64,000 bases of DNA from CAZMZF01 sp964570765. Its GTDB lineage: Bacteria; Zixibacteria; MSB-5A5; RBG-16-43-9. Below the pieces are notes generated by a model that was given only the letters and a program-made list of their open reading frames with translations, had not been told where the DNA came from and ran no database searches. The position numbers and the translations under genes are program-made. Location: assembly GCA_964570765.1 (NCBI GenBank), contig CAZMZF010000006.1, forward strand, positions 50,209 to 114,208, in the 5' to 3' direction. Shown here piece after piece: positions 25,203-33,303 of the stretch (its first letter is position 1; every line of letters starts with the position of its first letter).

Positions 25203-26701
25203 AAAAAATAATCGATGAGATCAAAGAAATCGGTAAAGAGAAAACGATTACCTTTTCCGAAAACTTTTACAAGTCAACGGACAACAAGACAATAATGGGC
25301 GAAGTTCCTTTTAAACAAATATTGTTTTTGGACTACAGAGAAACTGAGGCGGGCAGTAACCCAAGAGAATACAACGGGCTGAAAAAGGCTAACTTGAACA
25401 TTCTACAAAGCTTGCTCAAGGACTATCGAAACATGTTTAGATTTTTGCACTCCGGAATTATTGTCTCATTGGTGAATCCTATTTTCAAAAATGACCGCAT
25501 TGTCCAATATGATGATTGCTGTTTAACCAACGGAAATCAAACGCGTTTCATTATTCTCATATTGTCTTTATTGAAGTTCTTGTCAGATGGTGGAAAATTA
25601 AGAGACATTACGAGACCGCAGTTTCAAACATTCCTTAAGAACCATTTCGATAATATCGAATCTACGAAGAACATAGTTAAGTACATCAAGTTCAATAAAT
25701 TAGATGAGGTCGCTACTTTTATAAAGAGAACTAACAGGTACTTGGAGTCATTCGAAAAGCTCGACATGCAAGACTTTTTGAATGCGCGTATTCGGATCCT
25801 TGTTAACATAATTGATTTCATTATAGAAGATATGGATGAGCCTTTGGATAACTACTCTGCAGGCACCTTGATTGCACAAGCCAATAACGACACACAGAAT
25901 GTAAAGGTGGATGACATATTTGGCAACAAATACAAGAGAGAATTGACCAAAAACATATTTAAAGACTTCGTCACGGTTTTCAAGGATAAAGTAAGAATAG
26001 AATTTAGATATGGAGAGATTGAAGACAGAATCGACAAAGTTCATATTCTCACATTGTTGCGGCCAGTCGTCGCAACGGGTATTTTGACTCCCGAGAGTAG
26101 TATTTTCAAACTCACAAATCAAAGGGCGCCGGTTTACAAATTATTTGAAAAGTTGTTAAAAAAGGATAATGTTGAGAAAACTATTTCAGCGACATCAAAA
26201 CTCATTCCTCTTTTATATAAGCTTCGAGTCAAGTACGTCGAACCCTATTTGGATAAACATAAGCGAAATCTCACAAGAAAATACAAGGAAAAAGCGATAA
26301 GTGATGACTTAGACGGTACCTTTCTGGCGTCCCGAATAAGCACAGTAAAAAATAATGACCAAGAATTGGAAAAATTAATCAAGACAAATGTTAATTATAA
26401 CATCGAACATATAATGCCCGTATTAGTTCACAGGATAAAATTACTGTTTAGAGATACTGACAATCGACTGGAACTGACTGTACCACCCAGATACAGATCA
26501 GCCTTTTTTGAAGGTTTAATCGGAGCAATATATGAAAAGTATATTGAAATGAAATTGCGGGGACTGCCCACCTCGTTGACCACCGAAGTCAGGGACAAGA
26601 AATTTTATGAATTTGGCAGTGAAGCTTATACAGCTTTTAAAAGCATGTATAAGTTCCAAGAAACAGATTACATCGCCAAAAATCGTCATATCATAGAGTA
26701 A
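25199..26701 (+). CDS. AIPR-family (abortive infection phage resistance) protein
   Basis: 500 residues. Two features match AIPR proteins: FRFLHSGIIVS followed by LTNGNQTRFI (80-118; the family's FxxxNGI...NGCQT), and AQANNDTQNVKVDDIFGN (226-243; compare the family's TNxQNPVxxxDL). The remainder is charged and helical. AIPR proteins occur in abortive-infection loci, but their biochemical activity is poorly defined. Coupled by a 4-bp overlap to the HEPN gene. No terminator is clear in the 37 bp before the rlmD stop on the other strand. Confidence 0.72.
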   Translation: MKKIIDEIKEIGKEKTITFSENFYKSTDNKTIMGEVPFKQILFLDYRETEAGSNPREYNGLKKANLNILQSLLKDYRNMFRFLHSGIIVSLVNPIFKNDRIVQYDDCCLTNGNQTRFIILILSLLKFLSDGGKLRDITRPQFQTFLKNHFDNIESTKNIVKYIKFNKLDEVATFIKRTNRYLESFEKLDMQDFLNARIRILVNIIDFIIEDMDEPLDNYSAGTLIAQANNDTQNVKVDDIFGNKYKRELTKNIFKDFVTVFKDKVRIEFRYGEIEDRIDKVHILTLLRPVVATGILTPESSIFKLTNQRAPVYKLFEKLLKKDNVEKTISATSKLIPLLYKLRVKYVEPYLDKHKRNLTRKYKEKAISDDLDGTFLASRISTVKNNDQELEKLIKTNVNYNIEHIMPVLVHRIKLLFRDTDNRLELTVPPRYRSAFFEGLIGAIYEKYIEMKLRGLPTSLTTEVRDKKFYEFGSEAYTAFKSMYKFQETDYIAKNRHIIE

Positions 26702-26738
26702 CTGAATTGGCACGCCCAGTCCTTGAGTAGCCCCACCA

Positions 26739-28109
26739 TTATACTTTCCTCACCAATTTCGTTACCGCTTCTATATGATAAGTCTGTGGAAACATATCTA
26801 TTGGCTGGATTTTCTCAATGAGATAATCTTTTTCACATAAAAGTCTTAAATCGCGAGCCAAGGTAGCTGGATTGCAGGAAACATAGATGATTTTTTCTGG
26901 TTTGAGCTCAACTATTGAATAAACTACCTTTTCATGCATCCCTCCCCTGGGCGGATCAACTACGATGACTTCTGGTGAGTATCCCTCTTTAACCAGAGAG
27001 GATAAAACCTTTCTGGCTTCACCTGAAAGAAACCGGCAATTCTTTATGGAATTAAGCTCCACATTTCTTAAAGCATCTTCTATCGAATCCTTTACTGCTT
27101 CGATCCCGGTCACCCTTTTAACTTTTCCCGCTAAAAAAATAGAAATAGCTCCTGTGCCTGAATATAAATCTAAAACCTCCTCCGAGCCATCCAGTTCTGC
27201 ATATTCGCAGACAATTTCAAAAAGCTTTTCTGCCTGTTTGGTATTGGTTTGAAAAAAAGAGTTGGCTGAGATCTCGAAATAGAATTTACCTAATTTTTCC
27301 TGGATCGTCCTCTCTCCAGCTAAAAGGAGCTCTTCTTCCCCCACTGCGATATTAGCCAATTTGGTATTTATATTCCTTACCATAGCTCTTATCTTAGGAA
27401 AGTCCTTAACCAGTCCCTCTGCCAAAGCTTTAGATTTTTCAAATTCTCCTGAATTAGTAACTAGATTAACCATCATCTCAGTTTTATTTTTACTTTCTCT
27501 TATAGCTAAATATCTCAAAAAACCGTAATGCTCCCTGACATCATAGGGGATAAGATTCTCCTTCTTGCAAAAATCCCTGACCCATTCAACGACTTGATTG
27601 GAAACCTCAGACTGAAGATAACATTTTTCCAGATCGAAGACCTGTTTGAAATTTTGATAAGGATGTAAACCCAAGATCAGCTTTTTTGCAGGGTCAGCTC
27701 CAAAGGAAAATTCCATTTTGTTACGATAATAAGTATCTTCTGAACCCAGGATTTTTTCAACCTCGAAATCAGAGAAGCCACCTATGTGCTTCAAGCTATC
27801 TTTAACGGTTTTTGTTTTATAATAAAGCTGGGATTCATAATTCAAGTTCTGCCAGGTGCAACCTCCGCACAGACTAAAGTGAGAACAAATTGGATCAATC
27901 CTTTGCTCTGAGCTTTTCAGAACCTCAATTAATTCCGCATCAGCGAAGTTCCTTTTCTTTCTTTTTACTCTGACTTTAAGGGTATCACCGGGAAGTCCCC
28001 CTCTTATCAGAATTACCAGCCCATCGATTTTACCTACCCCTTTCCCCCCATAAGCTAAATCAGTAATAGAAATCTCAAATATATCCCCTTTCTTCATTGC
28101 CGTCGACAA
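26739..28109 (-). CDS. rlmD: 23S rRNA uracil-C5 methyltransferase, RlmD/RumA type
   Basis: 456 residues. N-terminal TRAM domain (GDIFEISITDLAYGGKGVG), Fe-S cysteines in CSHFSLCGGCTWQ plus a later Cys, SAM-binding VLDLYSGTGAISIFLA, and the catalytic-Cys loop YVSCNPATLARDL. RlmD modifies U1939 in E. coli; the specific target here (U1939, U747 or tRNA U54) is not certain. Its first codons lie just after a direct repeat (28122-28138) left by an insertion into the preceding gene. Confidence 0.92.
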   Translation of the reverse strand: MSTAMKKGDIFEISITDLAYGGKGVGKIDGLVILIRGGLPGDTLKVRVKRKKRNFADAELIEVLKSSEQRIDPICSHFSLCGGCTWQNLNYESQLYYKTKTVKDSLKHIGGFSDFEVEKILGSEDTYYRNKMEFSFGADPAKKLILGLHPYQNFKQVFDLEKCYLQSEVSNQVVEWVRDFCKKENLIPYDVREHYGFLRYLAIRESKNKTEMMVNLVTNSGEFEKSKALAEGLVKDFPKIRAMVRNINTKLANIAVGEEELLLAGERTIQEKLGKFYFEISANSFFQTNTKQAEKLFEIVCEYAELDGSEEVLDLYSGTGAISIFLAGKVKRVTGIEAVKDSIEDALRNVELNSIKNCRFLSGEARKVLSSLVKEGYSPEVIVVDPPRGGMHEKVVYSIVELKPEKIIYVSCNPATLARDLRLLCEKDYLIEKIQPIDMFPQTYHIEAVTKLVRKV

Positions 28110-28121
28110 TTCCTTTACTTC

Positions 28122-28376
28122 CCTTTCAGATAATTCAGGGATAAGGTCTCCTCGCTCTTTTGCATTTCGTGGTGCGACCCTTTGGGGGTCGCCTTAAAAA
28201 TCGGGAGGGGACAAGCCCCTCCCCTACAGTTCCATTTTATACAGTCACGATAAACGAAAGATGGTCACGTTTTCCTGTTGATGGATTGCTTCGTCGGTTA
28301 AATGATCTCCTCGCAATGACAGGGAGAGCGCTTTTGCCGTTTCTCAAGACGCATTCGTGCCTTTCAGATAATTCAG
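28122..28376. repeat. 17-bp direct repeats flanking a 221-bp repeat block
   Basis: CCTTTCAGATAATTCAG occurs exactly at 28122-28138 and 28360-28376. The right copy encodes the LeuD C-terminus (LNYLKG); the left copy, just before rlmD, reads LNYLKGK then stop in the corresponding frame. The block between them contains a GGAGGGGacaagCCCCTCC palindrome (28204-28222) and an ATTGCTTCGTCGG...CTCGCAATGAC repeat (28283-28320). This looks like an insertion with target duplication into the 3' end of the upstream gene. Confidence 0.65.
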
Positions 28377-30077
28377 TAACCCTCCCTTTTCAGTTATCTC
28401 CAATTCCAATCCGGAAAGTGGGCGACCTGTCATAGTTTTCCCTGTAGCTAAATTTCTAACCTCACCTGAGGAAGTATCTATTTCTAACTGGTCTCCAGTT
28501 TTAACGTTCTTGGATATACCCGGACATTCTAATAGAGGAAACCCTAAATTTATAGCATTTCGATAAAAAATTCGGGCAAAGGAATCTGCCACCACACAGC
28601 TTACCCCATTTTCCTTTAAACATATAACCGCATGTTCACGGGAAGAGCCAGTGCCGAAGTTCTTGCCTGCTACGATAATATCACCCGTTTTTACCTGTTG
28701 GCTGAATTTCTCAAACCCGGGCACAAACTCCATCGCATGTTTTTTCATCTCCTGAGGATCGGTTAAAGGAAGATACTGCCCATGATAGATCTGGTCAGTA
28801 TCTATATCATCCCCAGCCACCCAGGCTTTCCCTTTAAATTTAGTCATCATCTTCTTTTTCCCCTTTAATTTTATCTTTCTTTCGCATTCCTGCTCGCAGG
28901 TTTTACATTCACCCTCACAGGGCTCGATATGGATGGTAATCTCGGACTCACCCAGTCTATCTTTAATATCATTTTCCAGATGGTCACACAACTTATGGGC
29001 ATCTTCGATCTTTATACCTTTGGGCACAACTAAATGCAGATTAACCAACCTCGAATCCCCTGTTCTTCTGAAAGTAAGATCGTGGAATTCAACGAACTGG
29101 TCAAAGTGCTGATTCAAGATCTCCAGGACTATTCTTTTCTCCTCCTGTCCCTCTTTGAAAAGCTCAGATTTCTCTTCCAAGAACCCCCCTCCTTCTTCTG
29201 GTTCAGTATGGACTATTACATCTGAATTTGGCAGAAGCAAAGCAACTTTTTCCTCTATCTGAATAGTGATTTGATGAGCCTTTTCTAAAGAACTGTCTTT
29301 TTCAAGCATAACATTCATATCCAGAAAATAGTGACTGCCGGCTCTTCTTAGCCGTAATCTCGAGACGGAGCTGACCTGGGGAATTGATTGAATCATTTCC
29401 TTGATTTTCTGGTCTAACCCTTCTGGTGCCCGATCTAAGAGCACATCTACCGTCCTCTTACCCAATTTCCAGGAAGCACGCAGGACCAATAAAGCCACGC
29501 CCAGAGCTGCAAGCGGATCAGCTACCGGTAAGCCAAATTTAACAAAAACAAGCCCTAAGATCACAACCAAGGAACTAAAGATATCGCTTTGAAAGTGCAG
29601 GGCACCTGCTTCCAGAGCCTGGCTCTGATATTTTTTAGCCATCTTTGAGAGGGCTGTGGACCTGGAGAAATCAACTACAATCGCGATTATCAGTACCACA
29701 AAACTTATGGGGATAACCTTAATCTTAACTGGGTGAAACATCCTTTTAATACTTTCAAAGATTATCCAGGCGCAGGTTATCAGTAGTAAAATCGCTTCTA
29801 AGAGAGCTGAGAGATTTTCAAATTTACCGTGTCCATAATGATGTTCGGCATCCGCAGGTTTGTCAGACCGCTTTACCGTAAAATAAGTCATCCCGGCTGC
29901 TATTAAGTCTAAGGCAGAATGAGCCGCCTCAGAAATTATCCCTAAGCTCTGAGTAATAATACCTACAATAAGTTTGGTAAGAGTAAGAAAAATAGCAGCC
30001 AGAAGTGAGCTGAAAGCTACTCTTACTTTCTCCTGCGTTCCTTTTTTCTCAATCTGAGTCAAACTTTTCTCTCTCAT
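28344..30077 (-). CDS. CDF cation transporter fused to aconitase-family small subunit (LeuD)
   Basis: 577 residues in one frame. Residues 1 to about 395: cation diffusion facilitator with metal sites HSALD (HxxxD), HYGHGKFEN and HFQSD (HxxxD), about six membrane helices, two tandem cytosolic dimerisation domains, then a CEGECKTCEQEC cysteine cluster. From M410 a complete LeuD-like domain: GDDIDTDQIYHGQYLP, NFGTGSSREHA, SFARIFYRNAINLG. M410 (28850) has AAGGGG upstream and could also be an internal start, giving a free 168-residue LeuD. The extreme C-terminus (GTNAS) derives from an adjacent repeat insertion. Confidence 0.88.
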   Translation of the reverse strand: MREKSLTQIEKKGTQEKVRVAFSSLLAAIFLTLTKLIVGIITQSLGIISEAAHSALDLIAAGMTYFTVKRSDKPADAEHHYGHGKFENLSALLEAILLLITCAWIIFESIKRMFHPVKIKVIPISFVVLIIAIVVDFSRSTALSKMAKKYQSQALEAGALHFQSDIFSSLVVILGLVFVKFGLPVADPLAALGVALLVLRASWKLGKRTVDVLLDRAPEGLDQKIKEMIQSIPQVSSVSRLRLRRAGSHYFLDMNVMLEKDSSLEKAHQITIQIEEKVALLLPNSDVIVHTEPEEGGGFLEEKSELFKEGQEEKRIVLEILNQHFDQFVEFHDLTFRRTGDSRLVNLHLVVPKGIKIEDAHKLCDHLENDIKDRLGESEITIHIEPCEGECKTCEQECERKIKLKGKKKMMTKFKGKAWVAGDDIDTDQIYHGQYLPLTDPQEMKKHAMEFVPGFEKFSQQVKTGDIIVAGKNFGTGSSREHAVICLKENGVSCVVADSFARIFYRNAINLGFPLLECPGISKNVKTGDQLEIDTSSGEVRNLATGKTMTGRPLSGLELEITEKGGLLNYLKGTNAS

Positions 30078-30367
30078 CTTAACTCTACAAAGCTAAATAT
30101 AGTAGAAATGAAATTTATTTGTCAAATAGATTTAGATAAACAAAGGCAGGAGCACGGCACGACGTGCCCCTACACCCTATCTAATGTCTACTGTATGCTT
30201 TAAGTTCTGGTAGCCGAAGACTTTAGTCTGCACTTTTAAACTCATCCCCTGTCCCCTTCTCTTAATAAGAGAAGGGGTGAGTAAGTCCCTCTCTTTTTAA
30301 GAGAGGGATTTAAGGTGAGTTATTTAATCGCAAGCTAAAGCTTGCGGCTACCCCTGTCTACTGTCTA
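30078..30367. other. repeat-filled gap between kinase 2 and the CDF-LeuD gene
   Basis: Contains GGCACgacGTGCC (30156-30168), a GTAGCC-palindrome (30209-30231), the 85-bp element copy 2, CGCAAGCtaaaGCTTGCGGCTACC (30329-30352), and a GTCTACT microrepeat (30353-30380). No gene. Confidence 0.65.
30239..30321 (-). mobile_element. 85-bp double-hairpin element, copy 2
   Basis: Same two hairpins (CCCTCTCTT.../CCCCTTCTCTT...) and near-identical ends, TAACTCACC to GATGAGTTT, slightly degenerate. Unlike the other four copies it is not joined to a kinase-start remnant but to a GTAGCC palindrome. Confidence 0.65.
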
Positions 30368-33301
30368 CTATCTACTGGCTACTTTGAGTTTTTTCAATCT
30401 CTCCTTCGCATCCTCAACTTCTTTTATCCCCGGGTCTGCATTTTTCCAGATATCCAGAAACTCCTCATATTTCTCAATCGCCTTTCTGTTCCAGCCTGAT
30501 TTCTCATAAGCCAGACCCAAAAGATAATAAGCTTTCACTGCTGTGGTACCCCATACTCTGTCATCATCATATCTTGAAAGTGCATTTTCTAATTGACTTA
30601 CTGCCTCGTCCAACCTACTTTTATTCAAGTAAATTTCCGCCAGATTACAACGGAGATCAAAGGACGGAGTTGGTAAGTCTCTGTATACTCTTTCTAAATA
30701 GTTCAATGCCATGTTGGTGTCCCCTTTGACTAACTCAATTTCGCCCAAAGTCCCCCAGTAAGAATACATCCAGGTTGAATCCTTTCCTTCAAGGTCCTTT
30801 TTCAAAGCCCGCATCAGCTTTTCAGCTTCCGCGATTCTTCCGCTCTTTGCCAGAAGATAAGCGTAACCATCCCTGCCATATACCGGGTCATCAGGTTTGG
30901 CTTTTTTGTATATTTCCATGCCTATTTCTTCTTCCTTGAATGCTAAAGACATCTTTTTCTGCCTTTCATAGAGAAGAAATGCCTTCCCGAAATGTTTATA
31001 TGCATTCATCACTCCCTCAGCCTGTTCCATTCTGTCTGCGGCAATGCCGTCGTCCAAAAGCTTGAGGGCATCTTCAAATTTTCCCTGGTATAGGGGAATC
31101 AAAACCAAATATAATCTTCCCGCTGATCTCCAGAGTTTCTCACTGCTGGAAGAAAGTGCCTCAAAACAACTTTCCGCTTGGGCATAATCCTTTTTCAAAA
31201 GATACATATCCCCCAGTTTGAACCGAGACATATAGAAATCCGGTTTTATCTCTAAAGCTTTTTTGTATGATTCTATCGCCTGGTCAAGTTTGCCATTCCA
31301 GGCATAAAGGTCGCCTCTTGAATCATAAGGATTAGGCTCATCCGGGGCTAATTCTATATACTTGTTTATCGCCCAGATGGATTTATCAAAATCCCCGATT
31401 TCATTATAAGCATAGGCAAGTGCATTATATGCAACCTTATAGAGAGGGTCTATCTGAATGGCTTTGTTAAGGTAATAAATTGCCTCTTTGAACTCGTGGA
31501 GCTTATCAGCATAAATGGAGGCCCCTAAGGTATAAAATGCCTCTTTTTCGTCAGGATAACGTTCCACTATCTTTTGCAGTTCTTTAATCGCCTCACTGTA
31601 ATTCCCTGACACATACGCTTCCCAACCCTTTATAGAATATCTTTCCTTCTGACTGGCTTTGTCCGAGTATTTTACTGCTTTAGCGGTTAATCTTTTCCGC
31701 TCCTCGCCACTTTTAAGCTGAGCTAACCTCATATATGCCATCGCAAAGGTAGAATCAAGCTCCAGTGCTTTCTTTAAGCTTTTCTCAGCCTCTGTAGAAT
31801 AAAACTTGAAACCATAGTCAACACCCTCCAGATAGTAACGATATGCTTCGGGTGAATGGGTGGTCACCTCTGCTACTGACCGTTCCTTTTCCAACTGGGC
31901 TGGAGCAGGAAGCGAAAGGTCTTTTTTGATTTCGGTAGTTAATTTATCAACCATTGAAAATACATCTTCTTTCATCTCTCCAGTGACATCTTGAGATGCC
32001 TTTACCTCTCCACTCTTTACATCCACCAATTGAGCGGTTATCACCATTTGCGGCTTAACCTTTAGGATTTTCCCCAGAAGCATCCATTTGGCTCCAGCCT
32101 TTGTCGCCACTTCTGAAGCAACACTTTTGTCTATTATCTTGACTCCTTCTTTTCCCAATAACTTCAATATATCATATAGCCGTTGGCTCGAAACCACATT
32201 CATATATTGAGATTCAGAAAGGTCAGTTATCAAAAGCTCAGTTACAATCTCTCCTAATCTTTCCTTATCCTCTCTGTCTGCTAAATTCTCAAAATACATT
32301 ATGGCTAAAGTGTTTCCTTTGGCAATTGCTTTATCCTCTGGAACTATCTCAAATTTGAAAGGTTTAAGAATTAAGAAAAGTAAAATCAGGATAAAAACGA
32401 TGGAGGCGGGAACTATAAATGGAAGTAATTTTTTCTTAGGTTTGGGTGATATAACCCCTGTAGGAACTATACCACTCTTAGTATAATCTAAAGCTTTTTT
32501 CTCCCTTCTCAAATCTGCTAACAAATCATCAATATGTTGATACCTTTCTTCTCTGTCCTTTGCCAGTACCTTAGAAACTATCTCCTCTAACTTAGTTGAA
32601 ACTTTGTTGTTATAACGAGCTATCGGCTGTGGCTCTTCGTTTAGTATGGAATAGATAATTGCAGCGTGATGCTCTCCTCCAAAAGGCAATTTCCCGGTCA
32701 AAAGCTCATATAAAACCACTCCAAAAGAGAAAATATCACTCCTCTGGTCAACCTCTTCTCCTTGAGCCTGCTCCGGCGACATATAAGCAACAGTCCCTAA
32801 GGTTGAGCCAGTCTTGGTCAGCTTGGTAGCCCCCTTTAGCTTGGCCAACCCAAAATCCATTATCTTAACCTGCCCCTCTCTGGTGACCATAATGTTATCT
32901 GATTTTATATCCCGATGGATTATCTCCTTCTTATGGGCAGATGCCAGTCCTTCACAAACCTGTATGGCAATCTCCAGAACTTTTTTAATAGATGGAGGTT
33001 CTTTCTCTACAATTTCCTTTACTGTTTTTCCTTCTATATATTCCATTGCAATAAATAACCCCTCAGGACTACCTTCTATACTATAAATCGTGGTAACATT
33101 AGGATGATTCAGAGCCGAAGCAGATTGTGCCTCGTGGATAAAGCGAGCTTTTTCTTCGGGATGGTCAGCAATATGCGGCGGTAAAAACTTCAAAGCAACT
33201 AATCGTTGAAGCTGGATATCCTGGGCTTTATAGACCACACCCATGCCACCTTCACCTAACTTTTCAAGGATCTTATAATGTGATATAGTTTTACCAATCA
33301 T
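30368..33301 (-). CDS. Ser/Thr protein kinase with TM helix and long TPR array (kinase 2)
   Basis: 977 residues. Complete Hanks kinase (GEGGMG, VALK, HRDIKSDN, DFG, SPEQ), membrane helix near 292-314 (FIVPASIVFILILLFLIL), a TolB-N/FlgO-like domain opening TLAIMYFENLADREDKERLG, then TPR units to the end (for example PYDSRGDLYAWNGKLDQAIE). It starts two bases after the stop of kinase 3, so the two are co-transcribed. First 300 residues are near-identical to kinase 1, while the sensor half has diverged. Confidence 0.92.
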   Translation of the reverse strand: MIGKTISHYKILEKLGEGGMGVVYKAQDIQLQRLVALKFLPPHIADHPEEKARFIHEAQSASALNHPNVTTIYSIEGSPEGLFIAMEYIEGKTVKEIVEKEPPSIKKVLEIAIQVCEGLASAHKKEIIHRDIKSDNIMVTREGQVKIMDFGLAKLKGATKLTKTGSTLGTVAYMSPEQAQGEEVDQRSDIFSFGVVLYELLTGKLPFGGEHHAAIIYSILNEEPQPIARYNNKVSTKLEEIVSKVLAKDREERYQHIDDLLADLRREKKALDYTKSGIVPTGVISPKPKKKLLPFIVPASIVFILILLFLILKPFKFEIVPEDKAIAKGNTLAIMYFENLADREDKERLGEIVTELLITDLSESQYMNVVSSQRLYDILKLLGKEGVKIIDKSVASEVATKAGAKWMLLGKILKVKPQMVITAQLVDVKSGEVKASQDVTGEMKEDVFSMVDKLTTEIKKDLSLPAPAQLEKERSVAEVTTHSPEAYRYYLEGVDYGFKFYSTEAEKSLKKALELDSTFAMAYMRLAQLKSGEERKRLTAKAVKYSDKASQKERYSIKGWEAYVSGNYSEAIKELQKIVERYPDEKEAFYTLGASIYADKLHEFKEAIYYLNKAIQIDPLYKVAYNALAYAYNEIGDFDKSIWAINKYIELAPDEPNPYDSRGDLYAWNGKLDQAIESYKKALEIKPDFYMSRFKLGDMYLLKKDYAQAESCFEALSSSSEKLWRSAGRLYLVLIPLYQGKFEDALKLLDDGIAADRMEQAEGVMNAYKHFGKAFLLYERQKKMSLAFKEEEIGMEIYKKAKPDDPVYGRDGYAYLLAKSGRIAEAEKLMRALKKDLEGKDSTWMYSYWGTLGEIELVKGDTNMALNYLERVYRDLPTPSFDLRCNLAEIYLNKSRLDEAVSQLENALSRYDDDRVWGTTAVKAYYLLGLAYEKSGWNRKAIEKYEEFLDIWKNADPGIKEVEDAKERLKKLKVASR

Positions 33302-33303
33302 TT

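Noticed and set aside
24317..26738. Flanking direct repeats marking att sites of the HEPN-AIPR island
   Set aside because: I compared the two boundaries by eye and found no shared sequence of useful length.
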